Part shown: one piece after another, positions 1-5,336 of the stretch | Numbering within the stretch: the first letter of the stretch is position 1 | How the letters are laid out: each line of letters opens with the position of its first letter | Origin: Clostridiales bacterium | GTDB lineage: Bacteria > Bacillota > Clostridia > Oscillospirales > Acutalibacteraceae | DNA: 5,336 nt | Direction: 5' to 3' | Assembly (NCBI GenBank): GCA_019419895.1 | Contig: JAHZIE010000030.1 | Location: 20,659 to 25,994, forward strand | Made by a program: the position numbers and the translations under genes | Notes under the pieces: generated by a model | The model's input: the letters and a program-made list of their open reading frames with translations, nothing else | Told to the model about the DNA's origin: nothing | Databases searched by the model: none

Positions 1-1170
1 GGAAATATCGCGGGCGTGGCTACCGCTATCGCCGCCGGAGGGCCCGGGGCAATTTTTTGGATGTGGCTGCTGGCGGTTATCGGAAGCGCGTCGGCTTTTA
101 TTGAGAGCACGCTTGCCCAGATTTATAAAAAGAAAGACGGGGAGCAGTTTCGCGGCGGGCCTGCCTATTATATCCAGCAGGGACTGGGGAGCAGAAAATG
201 GGGTATTGTTTTTTCCATCCTTTTGATTTGCTGCTTTGCTTACGGCTTCAACGCCCTTCAGTCCTTCAATGTGAGCTCTGCCGTGGAATATTATTCCGGC
301 GGCAACGAGACGTTGAAAAAATATATCCCCCTTATGGTGGGCGCCTTTCTTGCCATATTGACGGCGCTGGTGATCTTTGGCGGCGTTCACCGTATCAGTG
401 CCATTACCTCCTTTTTGGTGCCGGTGATGGCGGTGGTTTATATCGGCCTGGGATTGTTTATCACCTTCAAGAATGCCAGCGTTCTTCCGGCTGTCTTTTC
501 CTCAATTTTTGAGGAGGCATTTGATTTTAAAGCAATTTCCGGCGGATTTATGGGGTCCTGCGTCATGCTCGGCATCAAGCGGGGGTTATTTTCCAATGAG
601 GCAGGAATGGGATCGGCGCCCAATGCCGCGGCGACAGCCGACGTTTCCCATCCGGTCAAGCAAGGATTAGTACAGATGCTTTCTGTTTTTATTGATACAA
701 TTTTAATTTGCAGCACCACGGCGATGATGCTTCTGGTGAGCGGCGTCGGAGATGGGCTGGACGGCATGCCCTTTGTCCAGCAGGCCATCAGTTCCCAGGT
801 AGGAAGCTGGGGAATCCATTTTATTACGGTTTCTATTTTCCTCTTCGCCTTTAGTTCCCTTGTGGGCAACTATTATTATACGGAATCCAACCTAAAGTTC
901 ATCAAGGACAACAGTAAGGTTTTGTTTATTTTCCGTCTGACCGTCATTGCCATGATTTTTGTGGGGGCCCAAATGCCCTTTGACACCGTCTGGACACTGG
1001 CCGATATTTTGATGGGACTGATGGCGGTTGTCAATCTGGTGGCGATTTTTCTTCTTGGAAGAATTGCGGTGCGCGCCCTTAAAGATTATATGGAACAAAA
1101 ACGCCAGGGAAAGGATCCGGTATTCAAGGCCAAGAATATTGGCCTTGAGAATACAGAGCTTTGGAAGTAA
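1..1170 (+). CDS. Sodium:alanine/glycine symporter, AGCS family (5' truncated)
   Basis: This is a multi-pass inner membrane secondary transporter of the alanine/glycine:cation symporter (AGCS) family, which imports small neutral amino acids (alanine, glycine) with Na+ or H+. Reading frame 1 is open from the first base, and the first residues GNIAGVATAIAAGGPG match the conserved family segment normally preceded by GT, so the true start lies outside the window; the GTG at 16 is an internal Val codon. The 389 visible residues contain the conserved FWMW (about 19-22), IESTLAQIYK (about 35-44), GGPAYYIQ (about 52-59) and the strongly conserved SNEAGMGSAPNAAATAD at about 198-214, with many hydrophobic helices. 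The C-terminus (GRIAVRAL..., ending ENTELWK) is the usual basic cytoplasmic tail. Family members are roughly 450-480 residues, so about 60-90 residues are missing at the left. The frame is intact with no frameshift. Substrate (alanine, glycine or a related amino acid) cannot be decided from sequence. Confidence 0.95.
   Translation, partial: GNIAGVATAIAAGGPGAIFWMWLLAVIGSASAFIESTLAQIYKKKDGEQFRGGPAYYIQQGLGSRKWGIVFSILLICCFAYGFNALQSFNVSSAVEYYSGGNETLKKYIPLMVGAFLAILTALVIFGGVHRISAITSFLVPVMAVVYIGLGLFITFKNASVLPAVFSSIFEEAFDFKAISGGFMGSCVMLGIKRGLFSNEAGMGSAPNAAATADVSHPVKQGLVQMLSVFIDTILICSTTAMMLLVSGVGDGLDGMPFVQQAISSQVGSWGIHFITVSIFLFAFSSLVGNYYYTESNLKFIKDNSKVLFIFRLTVIAMIFVGAQMPFDTVWTLADILMGLMAVVNLVAIFLLGRIAVRALKDYMEQKRQGKDPVFKAKNIGLENTELWK
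1152..1164 (+). repeat. 13-base direct repeat, copy 1 (end of symporter gene)
   Basis: TACAGAGCTTTGG here encodes part of the last residues of the symporter (ending TELWK). An identical copy lies at 1429-1441, also followed by an A-rich TAA-containing sequence (AAGTAA here, CAAATAA there). Confidence 0.5.
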
Positions 1171-1376
1171 GAAGGGGTTCCCTATTGCCCCAATGGAAAA
1201 AGCAAGGCTGAGTTGTATGTCGGCGGTGGAAAATCCGGGGATAAAGAAACGTACAGAAAATATTTTCGGGTATCAGGAAGGCAGTGGCAGAGGAATGAAA
1301 TGACGCTGTTTTCCTTTGAGGGGGGATGTCATTGCGTTGGATGCAGGGCATCTGCTTAGAAATAAAGAATGATGCA

Positions 1377-1410
1377 AAAGGCGGCGCCGGTATATATCGG
1401 CGCCGCCTTT
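1377..1410. terminator. Bidirectional Rho-independent terminator hairpin
   Basis: A perfect 13-bp inverted repeat (AAAGGCGGCGCCG at 1377-1389 pairs with CGGCGCCGCCTTT at 1398-1410) encloses an 8-base loop, GTATATAT. The GC-rich stem ends in TTT on the plus strand and TTTT on the minus strand, so it can work in both directions. It lies 206 bp after the plus-strand symporter and 171 bp beyond the end of the minus-strand methyltransferase, the expected position for a shared terminator of convergent genes. The U-tracts are short, so efficiency is uncertain. Confidence 0.8.
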
Positions 1411-1428
1411 ATCGCTGCTTTCAACAGT

Positions 1429-1441
1429 TACAGAGCTTTGG
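1429..1441 (+). repeat. 13-base direct repeat, copy 2 (intergenic)
   Basis: This is identical to 1152-1164 at the symporter 3' end, 277 bp away, with the terminator hairpin between the two copies. It may be a remnant of a local duplication or an old insertion at the gene end, or chance. Confidence 0.45.
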
Positions 1442-1481
1442 CAAATAAAATATTCATGCTGCATGAGAGGCGTTCGTCAGA

Positions 1482-1491
1482 CCGCGTCAAG
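1482..1491 (+). repeat. 10-base direct repeat CCGCGTCAAG, copy downstream of methyltransferase
   Basis: CCGCGTCAAG occurs here, 91 bp beyond the methyltransferase stop codon, and again at 2427-2436 just upstream of the methyltransferase start in the same orientation. The two copies therefore bracket the gene. Confidence 0.4.
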
Positions 1492-1581
1492 AAAGAAGTT
1501 TTAGACAAGCGGGAAGCAGGCTATCAATCCGGTTTCTTACAATGAGGAGTCAAAAAATCCGGAAGGCCGCCTATCTGCTGT

Positions 1582-2370
1582 TTATTTGGCCTGTAAGTCA
1601 AGGACGGTGACATAATGCAATATATGAAATGATTCTGGCAATGTTTCCATATAGCGCAGATGTTCTTCTTCCCAAGCGGCTATTTCCTCTGGTGATAACG
1701 AAGATGCGCCAATGCCGCGGCAAGCTTTCATTCGGCCGTGCCAGGTTTCACGGGTAAAAGGTACCTCTACATCATATGTAATGCTGTTGGCGACCTCAAA
1801 CATGTTTCCGAGCCAGTTTGGCTCTTGAAGCTGATACCGTTTCATTCTGCCCCCTGTCCAAGATGGATTATATTTCAGAACCATATCCTCACTTGTCTTT
1901 GCAATTTCATCTTCAAAGGGCAGCCAAGCCATAAATAATATTACGAAATGTCCATGATCTTTCAGGACCTTGTGTATTTTAGGAAGAGCAATCTTTTTAT
2001 CAAAGTACATAAAACACTGGCAGGCGGTTACAACATCAAATGTCTTCTCTGGAAAGTCAATAGTCTCGGCGGAGGCAACGATATAGTCGATATCGAATCC
2101 CGCGGATTTTGATAATTCTATCGCCTGCTTAATCTGATTTTCTGAAATATCAGCACCAACAAATTTTGCGCCGAATCGATACATATTCCGAGGAAGAACC
2201 CCTGTGCCGGTTCCCAGGTCAAGGACAGACTGCCCTTTTATACACAAACCTAAATCAACCAATTTCTGATAAAATACATCGGGATAAATATCCCGATATT
2301 TGGCATAGTCTTTTGAAATAAGTCCCCAGTCAAATTCTTTCCCATTATCAATATGATTTAATTTCTGCAT
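1582..2370 (-). CDS. Class I SAM-dependent methyltransferase (UbiE/type 11-like)
   Basis: This is a soluble cytoplasmic class I (Rossmann-fold) S-adenosylmethionine-dependent methyltransferase of 262 residues; the methyl acceptor is unknown. Motif I is VLDLGTGTG (49-57), followed by the strand-2 acidic residue in FVGADIS (Asp74) that normally binds the SAM ribose. The motif II region is ASAETIDFP (about 99-107), and the central strand is FDVVTACQCFMYF (111-123). The C-terminal half (FTRETWHGRMKACRGIG, then an acidic helix) is typical of small-molecule methyltransferases of the methyltransf_11/25 type. I chose ATG at 2370 because AGAGAGG (2385-2379) lies 8 bases upstream; a GTG at 2379, three codons earlier, would overlap that ribosome binding site. 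The gene stands alone, with its own promoter and AT-richer codon choice than the flanking genes, which may mean separate acquisition. It is not recognisable as a specific named enzyme. Confidence 0.88.
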   Translation of the reverse strand: MQKLNHIDNGKEFDWGLISKDYAKYRDIYPDVFYQKLVDLGLCIKGQSVLDLGTGTGVLPRNMYRFGAKFVGADISENQIKQAIELSKSAGFDIDYIVASAETIDFPEKTFDVVTACQCFMYFDKKIALPKIHKVLKDHGHFVILFMAWLPFEDEIAKTSEDMVLKYNPSWTGGRMKRYQLQEPNWLGNMFEVANSITYDVEVPFTRETWHGRMKACRGIGASSLSPEEIAAWEEEHLRYMETLPESFHILHYVTVLDLQAK

Positions 2371-2378
2371 CTTTGACA

Positions 2379-2385
2379 CCTCTCT
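2379..2385 (-). promoter_or_regulatory. Ribosome binding site deciding the methyltransferase start
   Basis: On the minus strand AGAGAGG (2385-2379) lies 8 bases before ATG at 2370-2368. The alternative GTG start at 2379-2377 uses the last G of this site, leaving no spacing, so the ATG is preferred. Confidence 0.7.
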
Positions 2386-2406
2386 TTCTCACAAGAAATC
2401 AATATC

Positions 2407-2435
2407 ATTCTATAATTTTCTGCTTGCCGCGTCAA
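2407..2435 (-). promoter_or_regulatory. Sigma-A-type promoter of the methyltransferase
   Basis: On the minus strand TTGACG (2435-2430) and TAGAAT (2412-2407) are separated by exactly 17 bases, close to the TTGACA/TATAAT consensus. Transcription would begin near 2400, giving a leader of about 30 bases that contains the ribosome binding site. The -35 hexamer lies inside the repeated motif CCGCGTCAAG (2427-2436 on the plus strand). Confidence 0.7.
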
Positions 2436-2436
2436 G
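2427..2436 (+). repeat. 10-base direct repeat CCGCGTCAAG, copy upstream of methyltransferase
   Basis: This second copy carries the -35 hexamer of the methyltransferase promoter on the minus strand. A shorter version, CCGCGTCA, occurs at 2482-2489, also non-coding and in the same orientation. Confidence 0.4.
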
Positions 2437-2579
2437 GTTTGTGAAAAAGCCGGTAAAGCTGATAAAGATATTGTTCCCTTCCCGCGTCAGTGCACAAACA
2501 AGCTGCCCGCCCAGAAAAAGGAGACGCATCATTTCGGCGAGAATGATTGAAAGACGGAAAAAGGGGTGAAAATCAGATT

Positions 2580-3428
2580 TTATTTCATATGGACATCCAT
2601 TTGGGGAAAAGGAATCTCGATCCCGTTTTCGTCAAAGGCAAGTTTTACCTTTTCCATCAGTTCATATTTTAAGGGCAGGTAATTGGGAGATTCACACCAG
2701 ACAAAAACGGCAATGGAAATGGAACTGTCATTATGGGAGGTGACGCCGATAATGGGGGCGGGGTCCTGAAGGGCCATGGGAGATTTGGCAATTACATTGG
2801 ACAGCACTTGCTTGGCTTTGGCTAAATCACAGGAGTAGCCCACGGAAAAGGTGAGATCCAGGCGGCGATGGGTTTGGGCGGTATAATTGACAATTTCCGA
2901 AGCGGTCACCGTGGAATTGGGAAGGAGAATCGCTTTATTGTCCACAGTGGCAAGGGTGGTATACATGGTGTCAATTTTTTTTACAGTGCCGGTCATACCG
3001 TCAATCTCAAGGAAGTCTCCTGTTTTAAAGGGCTTTGTGAGAAGAATGATAATTCCGCTGGCAAAGTTGGAAAGGCTGTCCTTTAGAGCAAGGCCTATGG
3101 TAAGTCCCGCGGCGCCCAGGGCGGCGATAATTGAGGCGACATTGACGCCCAGGGCGCTTGCGGTTGAGATCAGGACAATACCCCGCAGAGAAAACTTGCA
3201 CAAGGATTGCACAAAGGAACAAACGCTTGGATCTACATTTGCCCGATCCATTGCTTTGGCCACCAGCTTTGTCAAAAATTTGGCCAGCCACCACCCGATG
3301 ACGAGAATGAGGGCTGATTTAAGCAGGACGGGAAAAAAGCCCTCTGCCCACTTCAGAAAGTTTTGCCAGACAGCCTCATATTTTGAGGGAGAGGCGGTTA
3401 AAGGATGGAAAAAGGGGATTGGTGACAT
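2580..3428 (-). CDS. mscS: MscS-family small-conductance mechanosensitive channel
   Basis: This 282-residue inner membrane protein is a mechanosensitive channel that opens on membrane tension and releases solutes during hypo-osmotic shock; MscS works as a homoheptamer. Length matches E. coli MscS (286). Hydrophobic helices lie at about 33-52 (TM1) and 80-95 (TM2). The pore helix TM3 starts near 98 with ALGAAGLTIGLALKDSLSN (103-121). Leu109 and Leu113 align with the E. coli pore-seal leucines 105 and 109. The beta domain follows (PFKTGDFLEI, GTVKKIDTMYTTLATVDN, LLPNS to about residue 172), and the alpha/beta C-terminus ends with the family-typical IPFPQMDVHMK. The start at 3428 is the first in-frame start after a stop and has AGAAAGG (3446-3440) 11 bases upstream, a slightly long spacing. 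It is divergent from the gene at 3622. No clear terminator follows it, so some transcription may run on toward the methyltransferase. Confidence 0.95.
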   Translation of the reverse strand: MSPIPFFHPLTASPSKYEAVWQNFLKWAEGFFPVLLKSALILVIGWWLAKFLTKLVAKAMDRANVDPSVCSFVQSLCKFSLRGIVLISTASALGVNVASIIAALGAAGLTIGLALKDSLSNFASGIIILLTKPFKTGDFLEIDGMTGTVKKIDTMYTTLATVDNKAILLPNSTVTASEIVNYTAQTHRRLDLTFSVGYSCDLAKAKQVLSNVIAKSPMALQDPAPIIGVTSHNDSSISIAVFVWCESPNYLPLKYELMEKVKLAFDENGIEIPFPQMDVHMK

Positions 3429-3469
3429 AGATCATCAGACCTTTCTATCAAAAAAATAAAAATTTAAAA

Positions 3470-3485
3470 AAAATTGCGCAATTTT
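3470..3485. repeat. Perfect 16-bp palindrome, possible operator
   Basis: AAAATTGCGCAATTTT reads the same on both strands. It has no loop and no GC-rich stem, so it fits a dimeric regulator's binding site better than a terminator. Directly next to it is a second dyad, GTCGT (3486-3490) and ACGAC (3502-3506), separated by 11 bases. Both lie about 40-80 bp upstream of the mscS start. No regulator can be assigned. Confidence 0.45.
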
Positions 3486-3607
3486 GTCGTAATATGGAAA
3501 AACGACTTGTTTTATTATTTGAAAACCAGCTAAATTATTTTATTAAACTATTATACTTAAAAAAGGATCGTTGGGATGCTGGAATTGGAATTATAATATT
3601 ATTTATC

Positions 3608-3614
3608 GGAAAGG
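3608..3614 (+). promoter_or_regulatory. Ribosome binding site deciding the start of the anchored protein
   Basis: GGAAAGG sits 7 bases before ATG at 3622, and the signal peptide begins directly from this ATG. An in-frame TTG at 3571 would add 17 residues rich in Trp, Asn and Tyr ahead of the signal sequence, so it is rejected. Confidence 0.8.
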
Positions 3615-3621
3615 AAAAATA

Positions 3622-4341
3622 ATGAGAAGGCTTCAAAAATGCTTTTTGCCCTTTCTTTTTGCTTTTCTGCTGTTTTTCGGAATAGCTTGTCCGGTGCGGG
3701 CTGAGGAGTCCGCTGGTTTTCGGCTGATTGCCCGGGAGAAAAAGGCGGGAACAGAAATTACCGTTTATTATGATGACGAGAGTCCCGCGCCCGGCGCCTT
3801 CACCATGACTCTTTTTTATGAGGGAACGGCTGAGAATATCAGAAGCTTCCATTCCTCCCTGGCAAAACGCTTTTTGTCCTATGAATTATCAGAGGACAAG
3901 CTTATCCTGCTTTTCTGCGACGTTACAGGAGAGCTGGATTTGAAGGATGGAGAGATAGGCGCCTTATTTCTGGACGTGCCGCCGGAAGAGCTGAAAGAGA
4001 GGCTGTCGGTTCATTTTGACGGCGTTTGTGATAGGAATGGCAGAGAACTGCCGGCGGTTTATTCAGTGGAATACCCTGCGGAAAACGGGACGTCCTCTTC
4101 CTTGAGGGACAAAGGGGAAACGCAGGATTCCTCTTTGGACGGATCGGAGGGGGAAAAGCCGGGAGAGGGAAGCAAAAGCCCTTGGGGGATTTTTCAGGTG
4201 AAGAAAAATCAATTTTTGATTTTTTGCCTGGCAATAGCCCTATTCTTTCTGTTGTGGTATCTTTTCAAAAGAAAAAAGAAGAAAGAACTGCCCGACGCGC
4301 AGAAAAAGGACAGCGGTCCTCCTTCTAAGGGCTGCGGATAG
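3622..4341 (+). CDS. Secreted, C-terminally membrane-anchored protein with cohesin-like domain
   Basis: This 239-residue protein is predicted to be exported and to stay in the cytoplasmic membrane with its main domain outside. Residues 1-27 form a signal peptide (MRRLQKC, hydrophobic core, cleavage likely after VRA before EES). A Cys at 23 (FGIAC) gives a weak lipobox, but Gly at -3 is atypical. Residues about 32-151 are rich in alternating beta-strands: TEITVYY, GAFTMTLFYEG, DKLILLFCD, GEIGALFLDVP, then LSVHFDGVCDRNGRELP. This order resembles the cohesin/carbohydrate-binding-like beta-sandwich found in many clostridial surface proteins. That fold call is inference from pattern only. A low-complexity Ser/Gly/Glu linker (about 153-186) leads to one transmembrane helix (about 198-215) and a KRKKKK stop-transfer tail. 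There is no LPXTG sorting motif. The gene is followed after 38 bp by a helix-turn-helix protein gene, probably in one operon. Function unknown. Confidence 0.8.
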   Translation: MRRLQKCFLPFLFAFLLFFGIACPVRAEESAGFRLIAREKKAGTEITVYYDDESPAPGAFTMTLFYEGTAENIRSFHSSLAKRFLSYELSEDKLILLFCDVTGELDLKDGEIGALFLDVPPEELKERLSVHFDGVCDRNGRELPAVYSVEYPAENGTSSSLRDKGETQDSSLDGSEGEKPGEGSKSPWGIFQVKKNQFLIFCLAIALFFLLWYLFKRKKKKELPDAQKKDSGPPSKGCG

Positions 4342-4367
4342 AATTAGAACGATTGTTGATTGAGGCT

Positions 4368-4372
4368 GGAGG
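4368..4372 (+). promoter_or_regulatory. Ribosome binding site for a GTG start
   Basis: A consensus GGAGG is followed by 7 bases (TAAAAAA) and then GTG at 4380. It is the only good site near the beginning of this frame; the first in-frame ATG (4578) lies 66 codons later, past the helix-turn-helix. The site fixes the start and supports translation from the transcript of the gene before it. Confidence 0.8.
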
Positions 4373-4379
4373 TAAAAAA

Positions 4380-5336
4380 GTGGGAAAAAGAAATTTTGAT
4401 TTTCGGGAATTTTTGGTTTCGCTGAGTTCGGTGCCGGTAAAGCTGAAAAATAAAGAGCTGGCTGAAATTCTTGAGGTAAGCGACGGCGTTATTTCCAAAA
4501 TACGTCATGGAAAGATTAACAGCCTTCCGGTGACGCTGCGGCCAACCGCGAAGGCGGAGGGCTTTGCCAAAGCGGTGATGGAAAAATTTCCTTCCTCCGC
4601 TTCGACTCTGGAAACATTCTTCATCTATGCCAGGCATTTGGGGGAGGTTTATCATCTCACGCCCCGCCTGCAGCAGAAAATCAGGCTGATTGAAGAGGCG
4701 GAGTCCTCAGCGGAGGAGGAAGCGCAGAGGGCGGATCGGTATTGTGGCAGGGAAATTCCGGATTTCTTATCCAGCGCTTACAGCGAAGCTTACGGCAATT
4801 CCTCCGGCGGCACGGCGGAAAGCCGTCCGGTGCTTCACCTTCATGGAACTAAAGAATCGGAAAAGCCTTCCTGCGAAACTGTTTTGAAAAATATCGAGCA
4901 GGGAAAATATGATAGAAATAAACTCAGGAGAATATTCGAGCTCACCGGTCAGGAACTGTTTCAAAACAGTCAGTTCGGCACGGTGCTCCATGAGGATTTG
5001 GATTCTTTATTTTACGGCATGATTTTTAAGGAAAAGACAAAAACGAAGCTTGACTGTTCCCGCAGAAGGGAAACCTTTTCCGTTCGTCCCCTGAAGGGAG
5101 GCACAATGGAAATTACCCGTTCTGTCTATATTTTGGAACAGCTCATCCTCCAGCCCGGGGAAAGCTATGAGTATGTTTTTCAGGAAAGGCTGCCCGGGGA
5201 AGGGTTTCTTCTGGCAAAAGACACCTTAAAGGAGATATTGGAGGATTTTTCCTGTTCCATTGACAATGCTCCGGTGGAAAGTTACATTGCCCTCCATGAG
5301 GACATCCACTGCGGGGATATCTACGATCTTTTTTTG
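4380..5336 (+). CDS. Helix-turn-helix domain protein of unknown function (3' truncated)
   Basis: The frame starting at GTG 4380 stays open for 319 codons to the right edge, so the C-terminus is missing. The N-terminus has a helix-turn-helix resembling the Cro/C1 (XRE) type: KELAEILEV (25-33) as the first helix, then SDGVISKIRHGK (34-45) as the likely recognition helix ending in the usual basic Gly-Lys turn. This suggests DNA binding. A mostly helical segment (about 60-105) follows, then a Glu/Ala-rich stretch (105-120), a polar Gly/Ser linker (about 139-165) and a mixed alpha/beta part with two KxxR-type basic patches (about 176-184 and 217-230). The last visible part, from about 243, has alternating strands (EITRSVYILEQLIL, ESYEYVFQERL). 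No transmembrane helix or catalytic motif is visible. It is far longer than a simple XRE repressor and I do not recognise the body as a known family. It probably shares an operon with the anchored protein upstream. Confidence 0.75.
   Translation, partial: MGKRNFDFREFLVSLSSVPVKLKNKELAEILEVSDGVISKIRHGKINSLPVTLRPTAKAEGFAKAVMEKFPSSASTLETFFIYARHLGEVYHLTPRLQQKIRLIEEAESSAEEEAQRADRYCGREIPDFLSSAYSEAYGNSSGGTAESRPVLHLHGTKESEKPSCETVLKNIEQGKYDRNKLRRIFELTGQELFQNSQFGTVLHEDLDSLFYGMIFKEKTKTKLDCSRRRETFSVRPLKGGTMEITRSVYILEQLILQPGESYEYVFQERLPGEGFLLAKDTLKEILEDFSCSIDNAPVESYIALHEDIHCGDIYDLFL

Larger units (their letters stand above)
1171..1581. other. Intergenic region between convergent genes
   Basis: This stretch separates the convergent symporter and methyltransferase genes. 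It holds the bidirectional hairpin at 1377-1410, a second copy (1429-1441) of a 13-base sequence found at the very end of the symporter gene, and one copy (1482-1491) of a 10-base motif repeated upstream of the methyltransferase. Short frames exist, for example ATG at 1194-1304 (36 codons) and ATG at 1542 running into the methyltransferase end, but none has a convincing ribosome binding site or recognisable product, so I call no gene here. Confidence 0.6.
3429..3621. promoter_or_regulatory. AT-rich divergent promoter region
   Basis: This 193-bp region between mscS (minus) and the secreted-protein gene (plus) is much AT-richer than the genes on either side and must hold start signals for both. 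For the plus gene, possible -10 hexamers are TATTAA (3541-3546, with TTGAAA at 3519-3524, spacing 16), TATACT (3552-3557) and TATAAT (3592-3597, with TTGGGA at 3571-3576, spacing 15). None is decisive. For mscS, a TTGCGC/TATTTT pair with 17-base spacing (3481-3453) exists but would put the start on top of the ribosome binding site, so the real promoter is probably further upstream. Confidence 0.5.

Noticed and set aside
438..869. Minus-strand 143-codon open frame
   Set aside because: It is antisense to the highly conserved core of the symporter and has no family resemblance.
1194..1304. 36-codon plus-strand frame after the symporter (MEKARLSCM...)
   Set aside because: It has no ribosome binding site and no recognisable motif; most likely untranslated 3' sequence before the terminator.
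2410..2532. Minus-strand 40-codon frame starting ATGATG, with a hydrophobic beginning (MMRLLFLGG)
   Set aside because: There is no ribosome binding site before the ATG, no recognisable product, and it overlaps the methyltransferase promoter. A frame this short is expected by chance.
2569..2582. AAAATC/GATTTT inverted repeat just after the mscS stop codon
   Set aside because: The arms are separated by a single base, so it cannot form a stable hairpin, and it lacks a GC-rich stem, so it was not called a terminator.
2887..3459. Plus-strand 190-codon open frame
   Set aside because: It lies antisense across mscS, whose protein is clearly conserved along its whole length; the opposite frame is open only as a by-product of codon composition.
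4344..4655. Minus-strand 103-codon open frame
   Set aside because: It is antisense to the start of the helix-turn-helix gene, which has a consensus ribosome binding site and a much longer frame.

Overview
The window looks like chromosome of a low-to-mid GC Gram-positive Firmicute, probably a gut-type Clostridia such as Lachnospiraceae or Oscillospiraceae. This is inferred from strong purine-rich ribosome binding sites (GGAGG, GGAAAGG), a sigma-A-like promoter, an AGCS-type amino acid symporter, and a secreted protein with a short LysArg-rich cytoplasmic tail. No species can be named from the sequence alone. No mobile element, CRISPR array, tRNA or rRNA was found.

Layout. (1) 1-1170, plus strand: the 3' part of a sodium:alanine/glycine symporter gene, cut by the left edge. 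(2) 1171-1581: a gene-poor stretch whose clearest element is a perfect 13-bp GC-rich hairpin with T-runs on both strands, placed between convergent genes and so probably a bidirectional terminator. (3) 1582-2370, minus strand: a class I SAM-dependent methyltransferase, visibly AT-richer than its neighbours, with its own TTGACG-17-TAGAAT promoter. (4) 2580-3428, minus strand: a complete MscS-type mechanosensitive channel. (5) 3429-3621: an AT-rich divergent intergenic region with a perfect 16-bp palindrome. (6) 3622-4341, plus strand: an exported, C-terminally membrane-anchored protein whose outer domain resembles a cohesin-type beta-sandwich. (7) 4380 to the right edge, plus strand: a GTG-initiated gene, still open at the end of the window, coding for a long protein with an N-terminal helix-turn-helix.

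How they may work together. The symporter, methyltransferase and channel look like independent housekeeping or accessory genes. The last two genes are 38 bp apart on the same strand and probably form an operon: a surface-exposed, membrane-anchored protein followed by a cytoplasmic protein with a putative DNA-binding head and a long uncharacterised body. I do not recognise this pair as a named system. It is the part of the window most likely to be undescribed, but its function is open and the second gene is incomplete here.
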